A DNA stretch of 64,000 nucleotides from an uncultured Erythrobacter sp. (GTDB lineage Bacteria; Pseudomonadota; Alphaproteobacteria; Sphingomonadales; Sphingomonadaceae): positions 1-64,000 of the forward strand of contig CANMMR010000003.1 of assembly GCA_947499095.1 (NCBI GenBank), in the 5' to 3' direction. This document shows positions 8,673 through 18,559 of the stretch, piece by piece. The translations under genes and the position numbers were made by a program. The notes beneath the pieces were generated by a model that was not told the origin of the DNA, made no database searches, and saw only the letters and a list, made by a program, of their open reading frames with translations. Position 1 is the stretch's first letter; each line of letters opens with the position of its first letter.

Positions 8673-8708
8673 CGTAAGTCGCAGAAGCAGGCCGAGTGCA
8701 GTTTGCAT
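8658..8708 (-). CDS. leuL: leucine-rich leader peptide of leuA
   Basis: A 16-codon frame on the leuA strand reads MQTALGLLLRLTRPWA and stops at TGA. Five of 16 codons are leucine (CTC, CTG, CTT, CTG, CTT), four of them within five positions or next to them, and the peptide ends inside the first arm of the leader inverted repeat. This is the arrangement of amino-acid attenuators: stalling at leucine codons when charged tRNA-Leu is scarce would change which hairpin forms upstream of leuA. The ribosome-binding site is weak. Function is inferred from sequence only. Confidence 0.75.
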   Translation of the reverse strand: MQTALGLLLRLTRPWA

Positions 8709-8801
8709 GCGCCAAGCTATGCTGGGGTGGAACGGGGTTGTAAAGCAAAACAGTCTTGGGCATCCCATGAAATTATATTTCACGGTTGGGAGAACTGGGG
8801 C

Positions 8802-9230
8802 ATGACCGAAGGGCATTCGCTATACGAGACGATGGGATTGGTCCGGATCGTCTCCACCGATCCGGAGGGCCGCGCGAGCCTCGAGTACATGGCGAAAGCG
8901 GAGCAGTGCCATTCGGGCGGGGTGGTGCAGGGCGGCTTCATCAGCGGGTGGATCGATGCCGCTATGGCCCATGCGGCGATGGCGAAGAACGGCAGCGGCA
9001 TCGTGCCGATGACGCTGGAGCTCAAGGTCAGCTATTTTGCCCCGACGCGGCCCGGCCTGGTGGTCGCGGAGGCCTGGGTCGAGCGGCATGGTCGGCAGAC
9101 CAGTTTCTACGAAGGTCACCTGCTCGACGGTAAAGGCACTGTGCTGGCCAAGGCGACGAGCACCATCCTGCTGGCCGATGTCGAACGCGTGATGGCGGCA
9201 TCGAAGAAAGCTCGGGAGAGCGGGGGATGA
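8802..9230 (+). CDS. PaaI-family hotdog thioesterase
   Basis: A 142-residue hotdog-fold protein with the family signature HSGGVVQGGFISGWIDAAMA near residues 38-57, where the conserved Gly-rich turn and Asp lie at the acyl-CoA site. It probably hydrolyses acyl- or aryl-CoA thioesters in the cytoplasm. The ATG at 8802 follows a GGGG-rich site and directly precedes the conserved domain; the frame is open upstream to 8589, but that part overlaps the leuA leader region. Its stop overlaps the epoxide hydrolase start by 4 bases (ATGA), so the two are translationally coupled and probably act in the same catabolic route. Confidence 0.88.
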   Translation: MTEGHSLYETMGLVRIVSTDPEGRASLEYMAKAEQCHSGGVVQGGFISGWIDAAMAHAAMAKNGSGIVPMTLELKVSYFAPTRPGLVVAEAWVERHGRQTSFYEGHLLDGKGTVLAKATSTILLADVERVMAASKKARESGG

Positions 9231-10354
9231 GCGCGATCGAACCCTTCCTGCTCGACATCGCCGAAAATACGCTGGTGGATCTGGCGGATCGGCTCGACCG
9301 GACGCGCTGGCCGGAGGAAGAGACGGTCGATGACTGGTCGCAAGGGACAAAGCTGGCGGCACTCAGGGAGCTCGTTGCGTACTGGCGGATCGAATATGAT
9401 TGGCGGCGCTGTGAGGGGCGGCTCAATTCCATCGGGCAGTTCACGACCGAGATCGACGGGCTGTCGATCCACTTCCTCCATCGCCGCAGTTCGCGCGAGG
9501 ATGCACTCCCGCTCATCATTACGCATGGCTGGCCGGGATCGGTGGTCGAAGTCCTCGGTGTGATCGACGAGCTGGCGGAGCCTACGGACCCCGACCAACC
9601 GGCCTTTCACGTCGTCGCGCCGTCGCTGCCGGGCTACGGTTTCTCCGGCAAACCGACGGCTACGGGGTGGGGCGTCGAAAGAATCGCGCGCGCCTGGGCC
9701 GAGCTGATGCAGAGGCTAGGCTACACCGGATGGGTCGCGCAGGGTGGGGACTGGGGCGCAGCGGTAACGACCGCGATCGGCCAGCTTGCGCCGGAAGGGT
9801 GCAGGGGCATCCATCTCAACATGCCGATCGGGCGGCCCGGTCCGGAGGATATGCAGAGCAGCGATCCGAAGGTGAAGCGTGCGCTGCTGAAGCTCGGCTT
9901 CTACCGCGACTGGGACTCCGGCTATTCCAAACAGCAGAGCACGCGGCCGCAGACGATCGGCTATTCGCTGGTCGATTCTCCGGTCGGGCTTGCGGCATGG
10001 GTTCTCGAGAAAGTGTTCTACTGGACCGATAACGGCGGTTCGCCCTGGGATGCGCTGTCGATGGACCAGGTGCTCGACGACATTATGCTCTACTGGCTAC
10101 CCGCGACGGGCGCGTCGGCGGCGCGACTTTATTGGGAGAGCTTCGGGTCGTTCGGGGAAGGGACGGTCGCAATACCAGCGGGTGCGAGCGCTTTTCCGGA
10201 GGAAATCCTGCCGGCCCCGCGCGAATGGGTGGAGCGCAGCCTGACCAGCCTCGTCTATTGGAACGAACTCGAAAAGGGCGGCCACTTTGCGGCGTGGGAG
10301 CAACCGGAGCTGTTCGTCGGCGAACTGCGGAACTGTTTCGGCCAGATGCTCTAG
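9227..10354 (+). CDS. epoxide hydrolase (EHN plus alpha/beta-hydrolase)
   Basis: A 375-residue microsomal-type epoxide hydrolase. The N-terminal EHN domain (about residues 1-110, with WPEEETVDDWSQG) precedes an alpha/beta-hydrolase core: the oxyanion-hole motif HGWPGS near 101-106, the nucleophile elbow GGDWGAAV (Asp) near 180, and the catalytic His in KGGHFAAWEQP near the end. It opens epoxides to diols. It is coupled to the upstream thioesterase, and its stop overlaps the stop region of the convergent 2-hydroxyacid dehydrogenase by 4 bases. The natural substrate is unknown. Confidence 0.93.
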   Translation: MSAIEPFLLDIAENTLVDLADRLDRTRWPEEETVDDWSQGTKLAALRELVAYWRIEYDWRRCEGRLNSIGQFTTEIDGLSIHFLHRRSSREDALPLIITHGWPGSVVEVLGVIDELAEPTDPDQPAFHVVAPSLPGYGFSGKPTATGWGVERIARAWAELMQRLGYTGWVAQGGDWGAAVTTAIGQLAPEGCRGIHLNMPIGRPGPEDMQSSDPKVKRALLKLGFYRDWDSGYSKQQSTRPQTIGYSLVDSPVGLAAWVLEKVFYWTDNGGSPWDALSMDQVLDDIMLYWLPATGASAARLYWESFGSFGEGTVAIPAGASAFPEEILPAPREWVERSLTSLVYWNELEKGGHFAAWEQPELFVGELRNCFGQML

Positions 10355-11499
10355 CGCCAGCGCAACCGGTTCGGGGTCAATTGGTCCACTGATGTTACGC
10401 CCATCAGCCGCATGCCGCGCTCGATCTCTTCCTTGAGAATCAGCAGCGCGCGTTCGACGCCCTCCTGTCCGGCAGCTGCCAGAGCATAGAGATAGAGCCG
10501 TCCACCGCTCGCCGCCGTGGCTCCGGCGGCAACGCTCTTCAGCGCATGTGTTCCCCGCCGGACGCCGCCGTCGAGGATGATCTCGATCTCGCCGCCGACC
10601 GCATCGACGATCTCCCGCAGCTGGTCGAACGGGGCGCGGCTGCCGTCGAGCTGGCGGCCACCGTGGTTCGATATCCAGATCGCATCCGCGCCGATCTCCA
10701 CCGCGCGGCGGGCATCGGAGGCGCTCATCACGCCCTTGAGCGCTAACGTCCCGCCCCAGTCCTGCCGGATGCGCGCGGCGGTGTCCCAGTCCATGCCGGT
10801 GTCGAGCATGGTGTTGAAATAGTCCTGGATGCTGACCGCCTTGCCGCTGCCCTCCTGCACATGCCCATCGAGATTGGGCAGGCGGAATTCCGGTCCGAAA
10901 ACGTAGTCCAGCGTCCAGCGCGGACGCGTCGCATAGCTCCATAGCGCGGACGGGGTGAAGCGCGGAGGTGTGGTGAAGCCCGAGCGAAGGCATCGCTCGC
11001 GCTTGCCGGAGACGATCGTATCGACTGTCAGAGCCAGCGCATCGAAGCCGGCCTGCTGGCAGCGTTCGATCATGCTGGCATTCAGGCCCTTGTCCTTGTG
11101 GACGTAGAGCTGGAACAGCTTCGGGCCTTCGGTAAGCTCGGCGATCTCCTCGATCGAATGTGTGGCGAGGCTGGATATCCCGAACCACACGCCGAACTTG
11201 TCCGCGGCCTTAGCCACGGCCCGCTCGCCATCGCGGTGGAAGGCGCGTTGCAGCGCAGTGGGGCTGAGCATGAGGGGGAGCGCGCTTTTGCGGCCCATGA
11301 TGGTGCAACCGGTGTCGATCTCGCCTACGCCGGCCAGAACGTCGGGCACAAGGTCGACATCGTCGAAGGCGCTGGTGTTGCGCGCCTTGGTCAGCTCGTC
11401 GTCGGCCGCACCGTCGATATAGTCGAAAACCGGCCACGGCAGCCGCGCCTTGGCCAGTTTCCGGAAATCGTCGATATTATGGCAGTCGGACAAGCGCAT
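10351..11499 (-). CDS. FMN-dependent alpha-hydroxy-acid dehydrogenase (L-lactate dehydrogenase-like)
   Basis: A 382-residue FMN enzyme of the LldD/glycolate oxidase/mandelate dehydrogenase family, oxidising L-2-hydroxyacids to 2-oxoacids and probably feeding the respiratory chain. The N-terminal PVFDYIDGAADDE block, LQLYVHKD-like strand (FQLYVHKDKG), SNHGGRQLDG with the catalytic His, and the LDGGVRRGTHALK phosphate-binding loop are all present. The start at 11499 gives MRLSDCHNIDDF, the usual N-terminus; the frame is open upstream to 11619 without family similarity. Lactate is the likeliest substrate, but mandelate-like acids cannot be excluded. Confidence 0.9.
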   Translation of the reverse strand: MRLSDCHNIDDFRKLAKARLPWPVFDYIDGAADDELTKARNTSAFDDVDLVPDVLAGVGEIDTGCTIMGRKSALPLMLSPTALQRAFHRDGERAVAKAADKFGVWFGISSLATHSIEEIAELTEGPKLFQLYVHKDKGLNASMIERCQQAGFDALALTVDTIVSGKRERCLRSGFTTPPRFTPSALWSYATRPRWTLDYVFGPEFRLPNLDGHVQEGSGKAVSIQDYFNTMLDTGMDWDTAARIRQDWGGTLALKGVMSASDARRAVEIGADAIWISNHGGRQLDGSRAPFDQLREIVDAVGGEIEIILDGGVRRGTHALKSVAAGATAASGGRLYLYALAAAGQEGVERALLILKEEIERGMRLMGVTSVDQLTPNRLRWR

Positions 11500-11540
11500 C
11501 GCCTGCTTCGTGGCGTCTCGCGATGCGCTTGTCGAGTGGT

Positions 11541-12185
11541 TTACTGCAGCTCGAAGGCCGCGCTGATATCGAGGTCGACTTCGCTGCCGACCATCGGAGC
11601 CGCGTAATCGATGTCCCATTGCGTGCGGTCGATAGTGGCGCGGCCATGAAAGCCGACCGTCTGCGCCCCGCTCATCGGGTTCTGGCCCGCTCCGGTGAAT
11701 TCGACCGCCATCGTCACGGGGCCGGTATTGCCATTCATCGTCAGCTGACCGGTCACTACGGCAGTCGTATCGCTCGTTTGCCGCACTGATGTAGAAACGA
11801 AACGCGCTGCATCCGGCTCAGGGCCAAAAAAGTCTGGCTCTGCACCATCCTTGCCGGGGCGGAGCAGGTGATCGCGCAGCCCTTCGCTTGGCACGGCCAC
11901 GCTGGTGATGGGGATGGTGATGTCGAACTCGGTCGAGGCGATGTCGGCCGGATCGAGCGTCATGGTGCCTTCGATATCGCCGAACAGTCCGAAATAGTCG
12001 TTGAAGCCGAAATGGCTGACGCCCCATTGCACCAAGGTGTGCGCCGGATCGGTCTTGTAAGTGCCAGCTTCGACCTGGTTTACGTCCATCGTACCCGGGA
12101 TTTGCGGGCTTTCTTGGGCAGAAATCGAGGTTACGGCAAGAGTTGCTCCCGCAGTCAGGGCTAGGGCTAAGATCGGTTTCTTCAC
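11541..12185 (-). CDS. YceI-family periplasmic lipid-binding protein
   Basis: A 214-residue secreted protein. A signal peptide (KKPILALALTAGATLAVTSISA, residues about 2-23) precedes a YceI lipocalin-like barrel with YKTDPAHTLVQWGVSHFG near the start and TQWDIDYAAPMVGSEVDLDI near the end, as in proteins that bind polyisoprenoid lipids such as ubiquinone precursors. The GTG start at 12185 is chosen because it puts GGAG at the right distance and begins the signal peptide; the upstream open part is not needed. The exact ligand is unknown. Confidence 0.88.
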   Translation of the reverse strand: MKKPILALALTAGATLAVTSISAQESPQIPGTMDVNQVEAGTYKTDPAHTLVQWGVSHFGFNDYFGLFGDIEGTMTLDPADIASTEFDITIPITSVAVPSEGLRDHLLRPGKDGAEPDFFGPEPDAARFVSTSVRQTSDTTAVVTGQLTMNGNTGPVTMAVEFTGAGQNPMSGAQTVGFHGRATIDRTQWDIDYAAPMVGSEVDLDISAAFELQ

Positions 12186-12245
12186 GTTTGGTCTCCGGGT
12201 TGCTCTTACAAGGAAACCGCGAGCCAAGCTGACGTTCCGAGAGGC

Positions 12246-12810
12246 TTATGTGTCCAGTTGCGCGCGCTCTTCGCTGGTCAGCCGTCGCGGCGTGGCGATC
12301 GGTTGCAGCGTCGACGGATCGAATAGCGGGTTGCGCCGCCGGTCGCCGGAAAAAACGTCCTTCACCAGCCGCTTGAAGAAGCTGCGCAGCAGGGCGGCCA
12401 TCGACATGGGTTTCAGCCCATCCGTATCGCCCGGCGCGTCGGCAAGGTGCAGGTGACCGCGTGGCTCGCCTAGCGTGGCGCGCTCGTGAGCGTCGCAATT
12501 TGCCGTTGGCCTAGGTGTTGGACAGCGGGGTGTCGCAGCAGCTCGCATACCAGCGCAATGTCGGCTTGTCGGTCATGTGCACGCCGGCCAGCCGGTCCTT
12601 GCCAGATTGGAACGACACGCGTGCGCAGCGGGTCTGATAGAGCGCAGTGCCGCCTGCCTGCTCGAGAATGCGCTGCTCCGCGCCAAGCAGTTTCGGAACC
12701 GCCTGGCACTCGGTACAGTGGCAATAGACATAGTCGCCATGGCTTGACCCGACATCGGCAATCGTGCCGGTGACGGTTCCGGAGGCGCAGGAGAAGGTCA
12801 TGTCGGTCAT
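12246..12810 (-). pseudogene. broken DUF6151/GFA-like gene (stop codon plus frameshift)
   Basis: The first 99 codons (12810 to 12511) encode MTDMTFSCASGTVTGTIADV and a YCHCTECQA cysteine motif, then KPTLRWYASCCDTPLSNT followed by TAG. This is the N-terminal half of a zinc-binding GFA-like/DUF6151 family protein, which is normally near 190-200 residues. The remainder appears in another frame between about 12500 and 12246: GEPRGHLHLADAPG, then LKPMSMAALLRSFFKRLV and a tail ending EERAQLDT. Reading through TAG gives ANGKLRR, so TTG to TAG is plausible, followed by a frameshift and probably loss of some 20 codons. Function is presumably lost. The family assignment rests on remembered motifs. Confidence 0.7.
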
Positions 12811-12856
12811 GCGACGTTTCTTCTCCTGCTTCCGGCGAAGGTCATAGGTTTTTCGA

Positions 12857-13984
<1,128 letters not shown>

Positions 13985-13985
13985 A

Positions 13986-14501
13986 TTAGATTTTCTCCGC
14001 CCCGCGCATCATACCGACGATCCCCGAGCGGCCGACCTCGACCAGGCCGAGTTCGCGCATCAGGGCGATGAAGCTGTCGATCTTGTCCGGCGCGCCGGTC
14101 AGCTCGAAAACGAAACTGCTGGTAGTGGTGTCGACGACATTGGCTCGAAACAATTCGGCAATGCGCAGCGCCTCGACCCGGTTATCGCCCTTACCGGCGA
14201 CCTTAACCAGCGCGAGTTCGCGCTCTACATGAGCGCCTTCCTCGGTCAAATCGATGACCTTGTGCACCGGGACCAGCCGCTCCAGCTGCGCGCGGATCTG
14301 GTCGATCACCGGTTCCGGGCCGCGCGTGACGATGGTGATGCGGCTGATCGCGTGGTCTTCCGAAATATCCGCCACGGTCAGGCTGTCGATATTATACCCG
14401 CGCGCGGTAAACATACCGGTGATCTTCGCGAGGATACCGGGCTCGTTGTCGACGATCACGTTGAGGACATGCCGCTCGGAGGCTTGCTCTGCGATCTTCA
14501 T
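13986..14501 (-). CDS. ilvN: acetolactate synthase small (regulatory) subunit
   Basis: The regulatory subunit of acetohydroxyacid synthase, which confers valine feedback inhibition on IlvB. The 171-residue protein starts MKIAEQASERHVLNVIVDNE and has an N-terminal ACT domain (VDNEPGILAKITGMFTARGYNIDSL near residues 16-40, a valine-site pattern) and the usual C-terminal domain ending LVEVGRSGIVGMMRG. The chosen Met makes a 4-base ATGA overlap with the upstream 99-residue orphan; six residues upstream another Met exists but is less likely. Confidence 0.96.
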   Translation of the reverse strand: MKIAEQASERHVLNVIVDNEPGILAKITGMFTARGYNIDSLTVADISEDHAISRITIVTRGPEPVIDQIRAQLERLVPVHKVIDLTEEGAHVERELALVKVAGKGDNRVEALRIAELFRANVVDTTTSSFVFELTGAPDKIDSFIALMRELGLVEVGRSGIVGMMRGAEKI

Positions 14502-14797
14502 GTGCTGCGGCCTTCCCAAAAGGGTTCGAACATCCGCCCCGCGCCATCATACTCACGGAGAAAATCCCGACCGCGCCGAATGGCTTCGAAATTGTCGGTC
14601 TGGCGGCTGAGGTCCAAAGTCTCCAGCAAGAGCACCCAATTGCCGTCGTCCTGCTTTTGCGCGAGATCCATACCAAGGAAACGCTGCCCGCTATCCTCGA
14701 TCCAGTCGAGCATTTGTTCGGCGTGCTGACGATCGAACCAGACGCGGCGCTCGGCTTGCTGTGCGAACTCCGATGGTATTTTTGCGTGCATACCCAT
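14498..14797 (-). CDS. orphan protein between ilvB and ilvN
   Basis: A 99-residue protein of unknown function, charged and without a signal peptide or membrane segment, so probably cytoplasmic. It has aromatic-rich stretches (RRVWFDRQHAEQMLDWIED near residues 17-35 and GAGRMFEPFWEG near the end). Its start overlaps the ilvB stop by one base (TGATG) and its stop overlaps the ilvN start by 4 bases, so it is translated as part of the operon. This tight insertion between the two acetolactate synthase subunits suggests co-production with them, but no enzyme motif is visible. MHAKIPSEF two codons on is an alternative start. Confidence 0.8.
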   Translation of the reverse strand: MGMHAKIPSEFAQQAERRVWFDRQHAEQMLDWIEDSGQRFLGMDLAQKQDDGNWVLLLETLDLSRQTDNFEAIRRGRDFLREYDGAGRMFEPFWEGRST

Positions 14798-16548
14798 CAG
14801 ACCAGCGCCTTCGCTTCATCGTCCATAGTGCCGCCGACCTGGTCGCCATGGAGGAGCATGTCGGTATGCGCCGCGCCGCTGGGGATCATCGGGAAGCAGT
14901 TTGCTTCCTTGGCCACCATGCAATCCACAATCACCGGCCCATCATGCGCGAGCATGGCTTCGATGCCGTCGTCGAGCTGGCTCTCGTCCTCGATACGGAT
15001 GCCTTTCCAGCCATAGGCTTCGGCCAGCTTCACGAAGTCCGGCAGGCTGTCGGAATAGCTGTTCGAATAGCGGCTTTCGTAGGTCAGTTCCTGCCATTGG
15101 CGGACCATGCCCATATATTCGTTGTTGAGGATGAACACCTTGACCGGTAGGCGATACTGGCTCGCCGTGCCGAGTTCCTGAATGTTCATCTGGATGCTGG
15201 CCTCACCCGCGATATCGATCACCAGCCTGTCCGGATTGCCGAGCTGCGCGCCGATCGCCGCGGGCAGGCCATAGCCCATCGTGCCGAGACCGCCGCTGGT
15301 CAGCCACTTGTTCGGACCCATGAAACCAAAATACTGCGCCGCCCACATCTGGTGCTGGCCGACTTCGGTGGTGATGATCGGGTCGCGGTCCTTCGTTAGC
15401 GCGAACAGGCGCTCCACGCTCCTTTGCGGCATGATGAGGTCGCCGCCCTTGTCGGGATAAGCGAGGCAGTCGCGTGCCTTCCAGCCGAGAATGCGCGCTT
15501 TCCACTCGCTCAGGTCGCGAGTCTTGCGGCCTTTCAGTCCTTCGAGCAGCTGCTCGAGCACATGGCCGCAGTCGCCGACGATGCCGAGATCGACGGGCAC
15601 GATCTTGTTGATCTGCGCGCGGTCGATGTCGATGTGGATCTTCTTCGCTTGCGGTGCGAAGGCGTCGAGCCGCCCGGTCACGCGGTCATCGAAACGCGCG
15701 CCGACTGCGATGATCAGGTCCGCCTTGTTCATCGCCATATTGGCTTCGTAGGTGCCGTGCATACCCAGCATGCCGAGCCAGTCGGGATGATCAGCGGGAA
15801 AGGCGCCGAGACCCATCAGAGTGCTGGTCACAGGTGCGTTGGTGGCGGACTGCAGCTGGCGAAGCGTTTCAGACGCCTGCGGCCCGGCATTGATCACCCC
15901 GCCGCCGGTATAGAACACCGGGCGCTCTGCCTTGGCGATCATCTCGACCGCTTCGGCGATCTCGTCCGCCGCGCCGACCATGCGGGGCTGGTAGCGGTGC
16001 GAGGGCAGGGGCGTCTCGTCCTGCGCGCTCGCATCGGCCAGCGCGATCTGCACGTCCTTGGGAATGTCGACCACGACCGGGCCGGGGCGACCCGTAGTGG
16101 CGATGCGGAACGCTTCGTCGATAGTGGCGCGCAGCCGCTCTGGGTCTTTCACGAGATAGTTGTGCTTGGTGCAGTGACGCGTAAGCCCGACTGTGTCGGC
16201 TTCCTGAAAGGCGTCGGTGCCGATCAGCGCGGTGGGCACCTGGCCCGTGATCACTACCATCGGAATCGAGTCCATATAGGCATCGGCAATGCCGGTCACC
16301 GCATTGGTCGCGCCAGGTCCGCTGGTGACGAGGACCACGCCGGGTTTGCCGGTCGAGCGGGCATAACCTTCCGCCGCATGCGCCGCGCCAGCTTCGTGCC
16401 GCACGAGGATGTGACGGATATCCTCGTCCGCAAAAAGCTCGTCATAGATCGGCAGCACCGCACCGCCGGGATAGCCAAACACGAATTCGACTCCCTGCCG
16501 CTTGAGGCATTCGATCAATATGGCAGCACCGCTGCGCTCGTCCGTCAC
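14797..16548 (-). CDS. ilvB: acetolactate synthase large (catalytic) subunit
   Basis: The catalytic subunit of acetohydroxyacid synthase: thiamine-diphosphate-dependent condensation of pyruvate with pyruvate or 2-oxobutyrate. The 583-residue protein has the N-terminal [19 protein letters not shown] with the essential Glu near 47 ([16 protein letters not shown]), a central FAD-type domain, and the C-terminal ThDP motif, [27 protein letters not shown]. The start is GTG at 16548, five bases after GGAGG. It heads the ilvB-orf-ilvN-ilvC group, giving the shared first two enzymes of the branched-chain pathway. Confidence 0.96.
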   Translation of the reverse strand: MTDERSGAAILIECLKRQGVEFVFGYPGGAVLPIYDELFADEDIRHILVRHEAGAAHAAEGYARSTGKPGVVLVTSGPGATNAVTGIADAYMDSIPMVVITGQVPTALIGTDAFQEADTVGLTRHCTKHNYLVKDPERLRATIDEAFRIATTGRPGPVVVDIPKDVQIALADASAQDETPLPSHRYQPRMVGAADEIAEAVEMIAKAERPVFYTGGGVINAGPQASETLRQLQSATNAPVTSTLMGLGAFPADHPDWLGMLGMHGTYEANMAMNKADLIIAVGARFDDRVTGRLDAFAPQAKKIHIDIDRAQINKIVPVDLGIVGDCGHVLEQLLEGLKGRKTRDLSEWKARILGWKARDCLAYPDKGGDLIMPQRSVERLFALTKDRDPIITTEVGQHQMWAAQYFGFMGPNKWLTSGGLGTMGYGLPAAIGAQLGNPDRLVIDIAGEASIQMNIQELGTASQYRLPVKVFILNNEYMGMVRQWQELTYESRYSNSYSDSLPDFVKLAEAYGWKGIRIEDESQLDDGIEAMLAHDGPVIVDCMVAKEANCFPMIPSGAAHTDMLLHGDQVGGTMDDEAKALV

Positions 16549-16588
16549 GTCATCCTCCGGGCCATATGGCTAGGTCCTAGGCACAAAT

Positions 16589-16621
16589 CGGCCCGGTGCT
16601 GGGGTCTGAAGCACCGGGCCG
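16589..16621. terminator. strong hairpin between miaA and ilvB
   Basis: An 11-bp perfect stem, CGGCCCGGTGC with GCACCGGGCCG, separated by 11 bases, lies 36 bases past the miaA stop and about 40 before the ilvB start. It is not followed by a T run on either strand, so it may be a weak or factor-assisted terminator of miaA or a folded leader for ilvB. I found no leader peptide rich in Ile, Leu or Val here. Confidence 0.5.
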
Positions 16622-16656
16622 ACTGGAATCCTGTTACGCCCTTTGGCATTACGCGG

Positions 16657-17610
16657 TCAACCGCCTTCTTGAAATAAAGAAACAAAAAAATCGTATTCAG
16701 CGATAGTTTTGTTATCAGCGCGGGGCCAGTCCGGCGGTGGCTGATTGCGGAACCACGTGTACTGCCGCTTGGCATACTGGCGTGTGGCGGTCTGCCCAGC
16801 GGCGATAGCTTGGTCGCGCGATAGTTCGCCTTCGAGCATGGCCGCGATCTCCGGAACACCGATGGCGCGCATAACCGGGAGCGCCGGATCGAGCTTGCGG
16901 GCGAGAAGCGCTTCCACCTCTGCCAGCGCGCCGCCATCGAGCATGCGTTCGAACCGCAAATCGCAGCGGGGGTAGAGCCAATCGCGATCGGGCAGTAGCA
17001 CCAGCGGATGCAGCGCGATTTCGGTGCCGATCCCGCCGGTCGGGCGATCCTGCCAATAGACCATCGGATGCCCGGTCGAGCGGACGACCTCCAACGCACG
17101 CGCCATGCGTTGCACGTCTCGTGGGCCGAGCCGGCCGGCCGCTTCGGGGTCTTCCTCTACCAACGCCTCCCGCAACTCATTGACCGGAAGCGCCCTCACA
17201 GCTTCGCGAATGCTCGGGTCGATAGCGGGAATTGGGGAGATGCCGTCAAGCAGCGTGCGCATGTAAAGACCCGTCCCGCCGCAAAGGATCGGGACGCCGC
17301 CATCGGCGTGGACCTGTTCGATCTCCTGCTTGGCGGCGGCGGCCCAGTCGGCTGCCGAACAGGCCTCTGCCCCGTCCCAGGTACCGAAGAGGCGATGATC
17401 GATGCCGCCCATCTCGTCCTCGGTCGGTCTTGCGGAGAGGATATGCAGGTCGCGATAGACTTGCTGGCTGTCGGCATTGATCACCGCGCTGCGCCGCCCG
17501 CTTGCCTTCAGCCGCTGCGCCAACCGCACCGCGAGATCGCTCTTGCCGCTCGCAGTCGGCCCTGCAATGAGCGCGACCGACGGTTTTTCAGGAGATTGCG
17601 CAGTGCTCAT
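16657..17610 (-). CDS. miaA: tRNA dimethylallyltransferase
   Basis: Adds a dimethylallyl group to A37 of tRNAs that read codons starting with U. The 317-residue protein has the P-loop [15 protein letters not shown] near residues 14-28, [17 protein letters not shown] (acceptor and isopentenyl-diphosphate site), [16 protein letters not shown], and a C-terminal [10 protein letters not shown] motif. The start [10 protein letters not shown] at 17610 is the usual distance before the P-loop. It runs divergently from serB with overlapping starts, so both promoters must lie inside the neighbouring gene. Confidence 0.95.
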   Translation of the reverse strand: MSTAQSPEKPSVALIAGPTASGKSDLAVRLAQRLKASGRRSAVINADSQQVYRDLHILSARPTEDEMGGIDHRLFGTWDGAEACSAADWAAAAKQEIEQVHADGGVPILCGGTGLYMRTLLDGISPIPAIDPSIREAVRALPVNELREALVEEDPEAAGRLGPRDVQRMARALEVVRSTGHPMVYWQDRPTGGIGTEIALHPLVLLPDRDWLYPRCDLRFERMLDGGALAEVEALLARKLDPALPVMRAIGVPEIAAMLEGELSRDQAIAAGQTATRQYAKRQYTWFRNQPPPDWPRADNKTIAEYDFFVSLFQEGG

Positions 17611-18487
17611 CGCCCGGCTGATAGCAGACCAGCAAGGCATCGAAACCCGTGTCGATGCGGCAACGAAAGCGCTCGCCGGTGCGGACATGCCGGTCGCGAT
17701 GGCGGGCATGCTCGATTTCTGCGGCGATGTGCTGCAATTCGCGCTGCCGCACGGCGATCCCGCGCAGCTGACTGCACTGCTGGTCGAGCATTTCGGCGAT
17801 GCCGACCTGCTCGTCGCGGATCACGAAATCGAAGTGCCACGCCTGTTCGTGTCGGACATGGATTCGACGATGATCGGGCAGGAATGCATCGACGAGCTGG
17901 CGGATTTCGCCGATTTGAAAGAGCGGGTCGCTGCCATCACCGAGCGTGCCATGCGCGGCGAACTCGACTTCGCCGACGCGCTGACCGAGCGAGTCAGCCT
18001 GCTCGAGGGGCTGGAGGAAACAGCCATCGACCGATGCTTGACCGAACGGATCGTGCCTGTCCCTGGCGCGCGGACGCTGGTGGCGACGCTGGCCGAGAAA
18101 GGATGCCGCACCGTCCTGGTCACCGGAGGCTTTCATCACTTCGCCGACCCGGTCGCGGAGCGATTGGGCTTCGAACGAGTCGTCGGCAATCGCCTTGGTG
18201 TGCACGACGGGAAGCTCACCGGTGAACTGGCCGGGCCGATCAGCGATGCCTCGACCAAGCTCGCAACGCTCGAGGAAGAGCGAGACCAGCTGGGCGAAGG
18301 GGCGAGGGTGCTGGCAACCGGCGACGGTGCGAACGATATCCCGATGATCGAGGCGGCAGATTATGGCATTGCCTATCGCGCCAAGCCCAAGGCGCGCGAT
18401 GCGGCAAATGGCAGGATTGCGAGCGAGAACCTGACGTCTATCCTGAAATTGCTGGGCATCCCGCAATCCGAATGGGTCGAAGGTTAA
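17603..18487 (+). CDS. serB: phosphoserine phosphatase
   Basis: Performs the last step of serine synthesis, removing phosphate from phosphoserine. The 294-residue HAD enzyme has an N-terminal ACT-like part (first ~75 residues), then the nucleophile loop [19 protein letters not shown] near 88-106, [10 protein letters not shown] (motif II) and [10 protein letters not shown] (motif IV). The GTG at 17603 gives [11 protein letters not shown], the normal family N-terminus, and overlaps the miaA start codon on the other strand; ATG at 17567 would extend 36 bases into miaA. Confidence 0.93.
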   Translation: MLIARLIADQQGIETRVDAATKALAGADMPVAMAGMLDFCGDVLQFALPHGDPAQLTALLVEHFGDADLLVADHEIEVPRLFVSDMDSTMIGQECIDELADFADLKERVAAITERAMRGELDFADALTERVSLLEGLEETAIDRCLTERIVPVPGARTLVATLAEKGCRTVLVTGGFHHFADPVAERLGFERVVGNRLGVHDGKLTGELAGPISDASTKLATLEEERDQLGEGARVLATGDGANDIPMIEAADYGIAYRAKPKARDAANGRIASENLTSILKLLGIPQSEWVEG

Positions 18488-18559
18488 TATCCCGATGGCG
18501 CGCATTTCCAATCATGCGCCGCGGCTCTCAAATATGTAAGCCGGATAGAGGTTTGCATA

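Noticed and set aside
16549-16656. Leader peptide for ilvB (MPKGVTGFQSARCFRPQHRA...)
   Set aside because: The short frame that runs to the ilvB start has no cluster of Ile, Leu or Val codons, so it is not an attenuator peptide like that of leuA.
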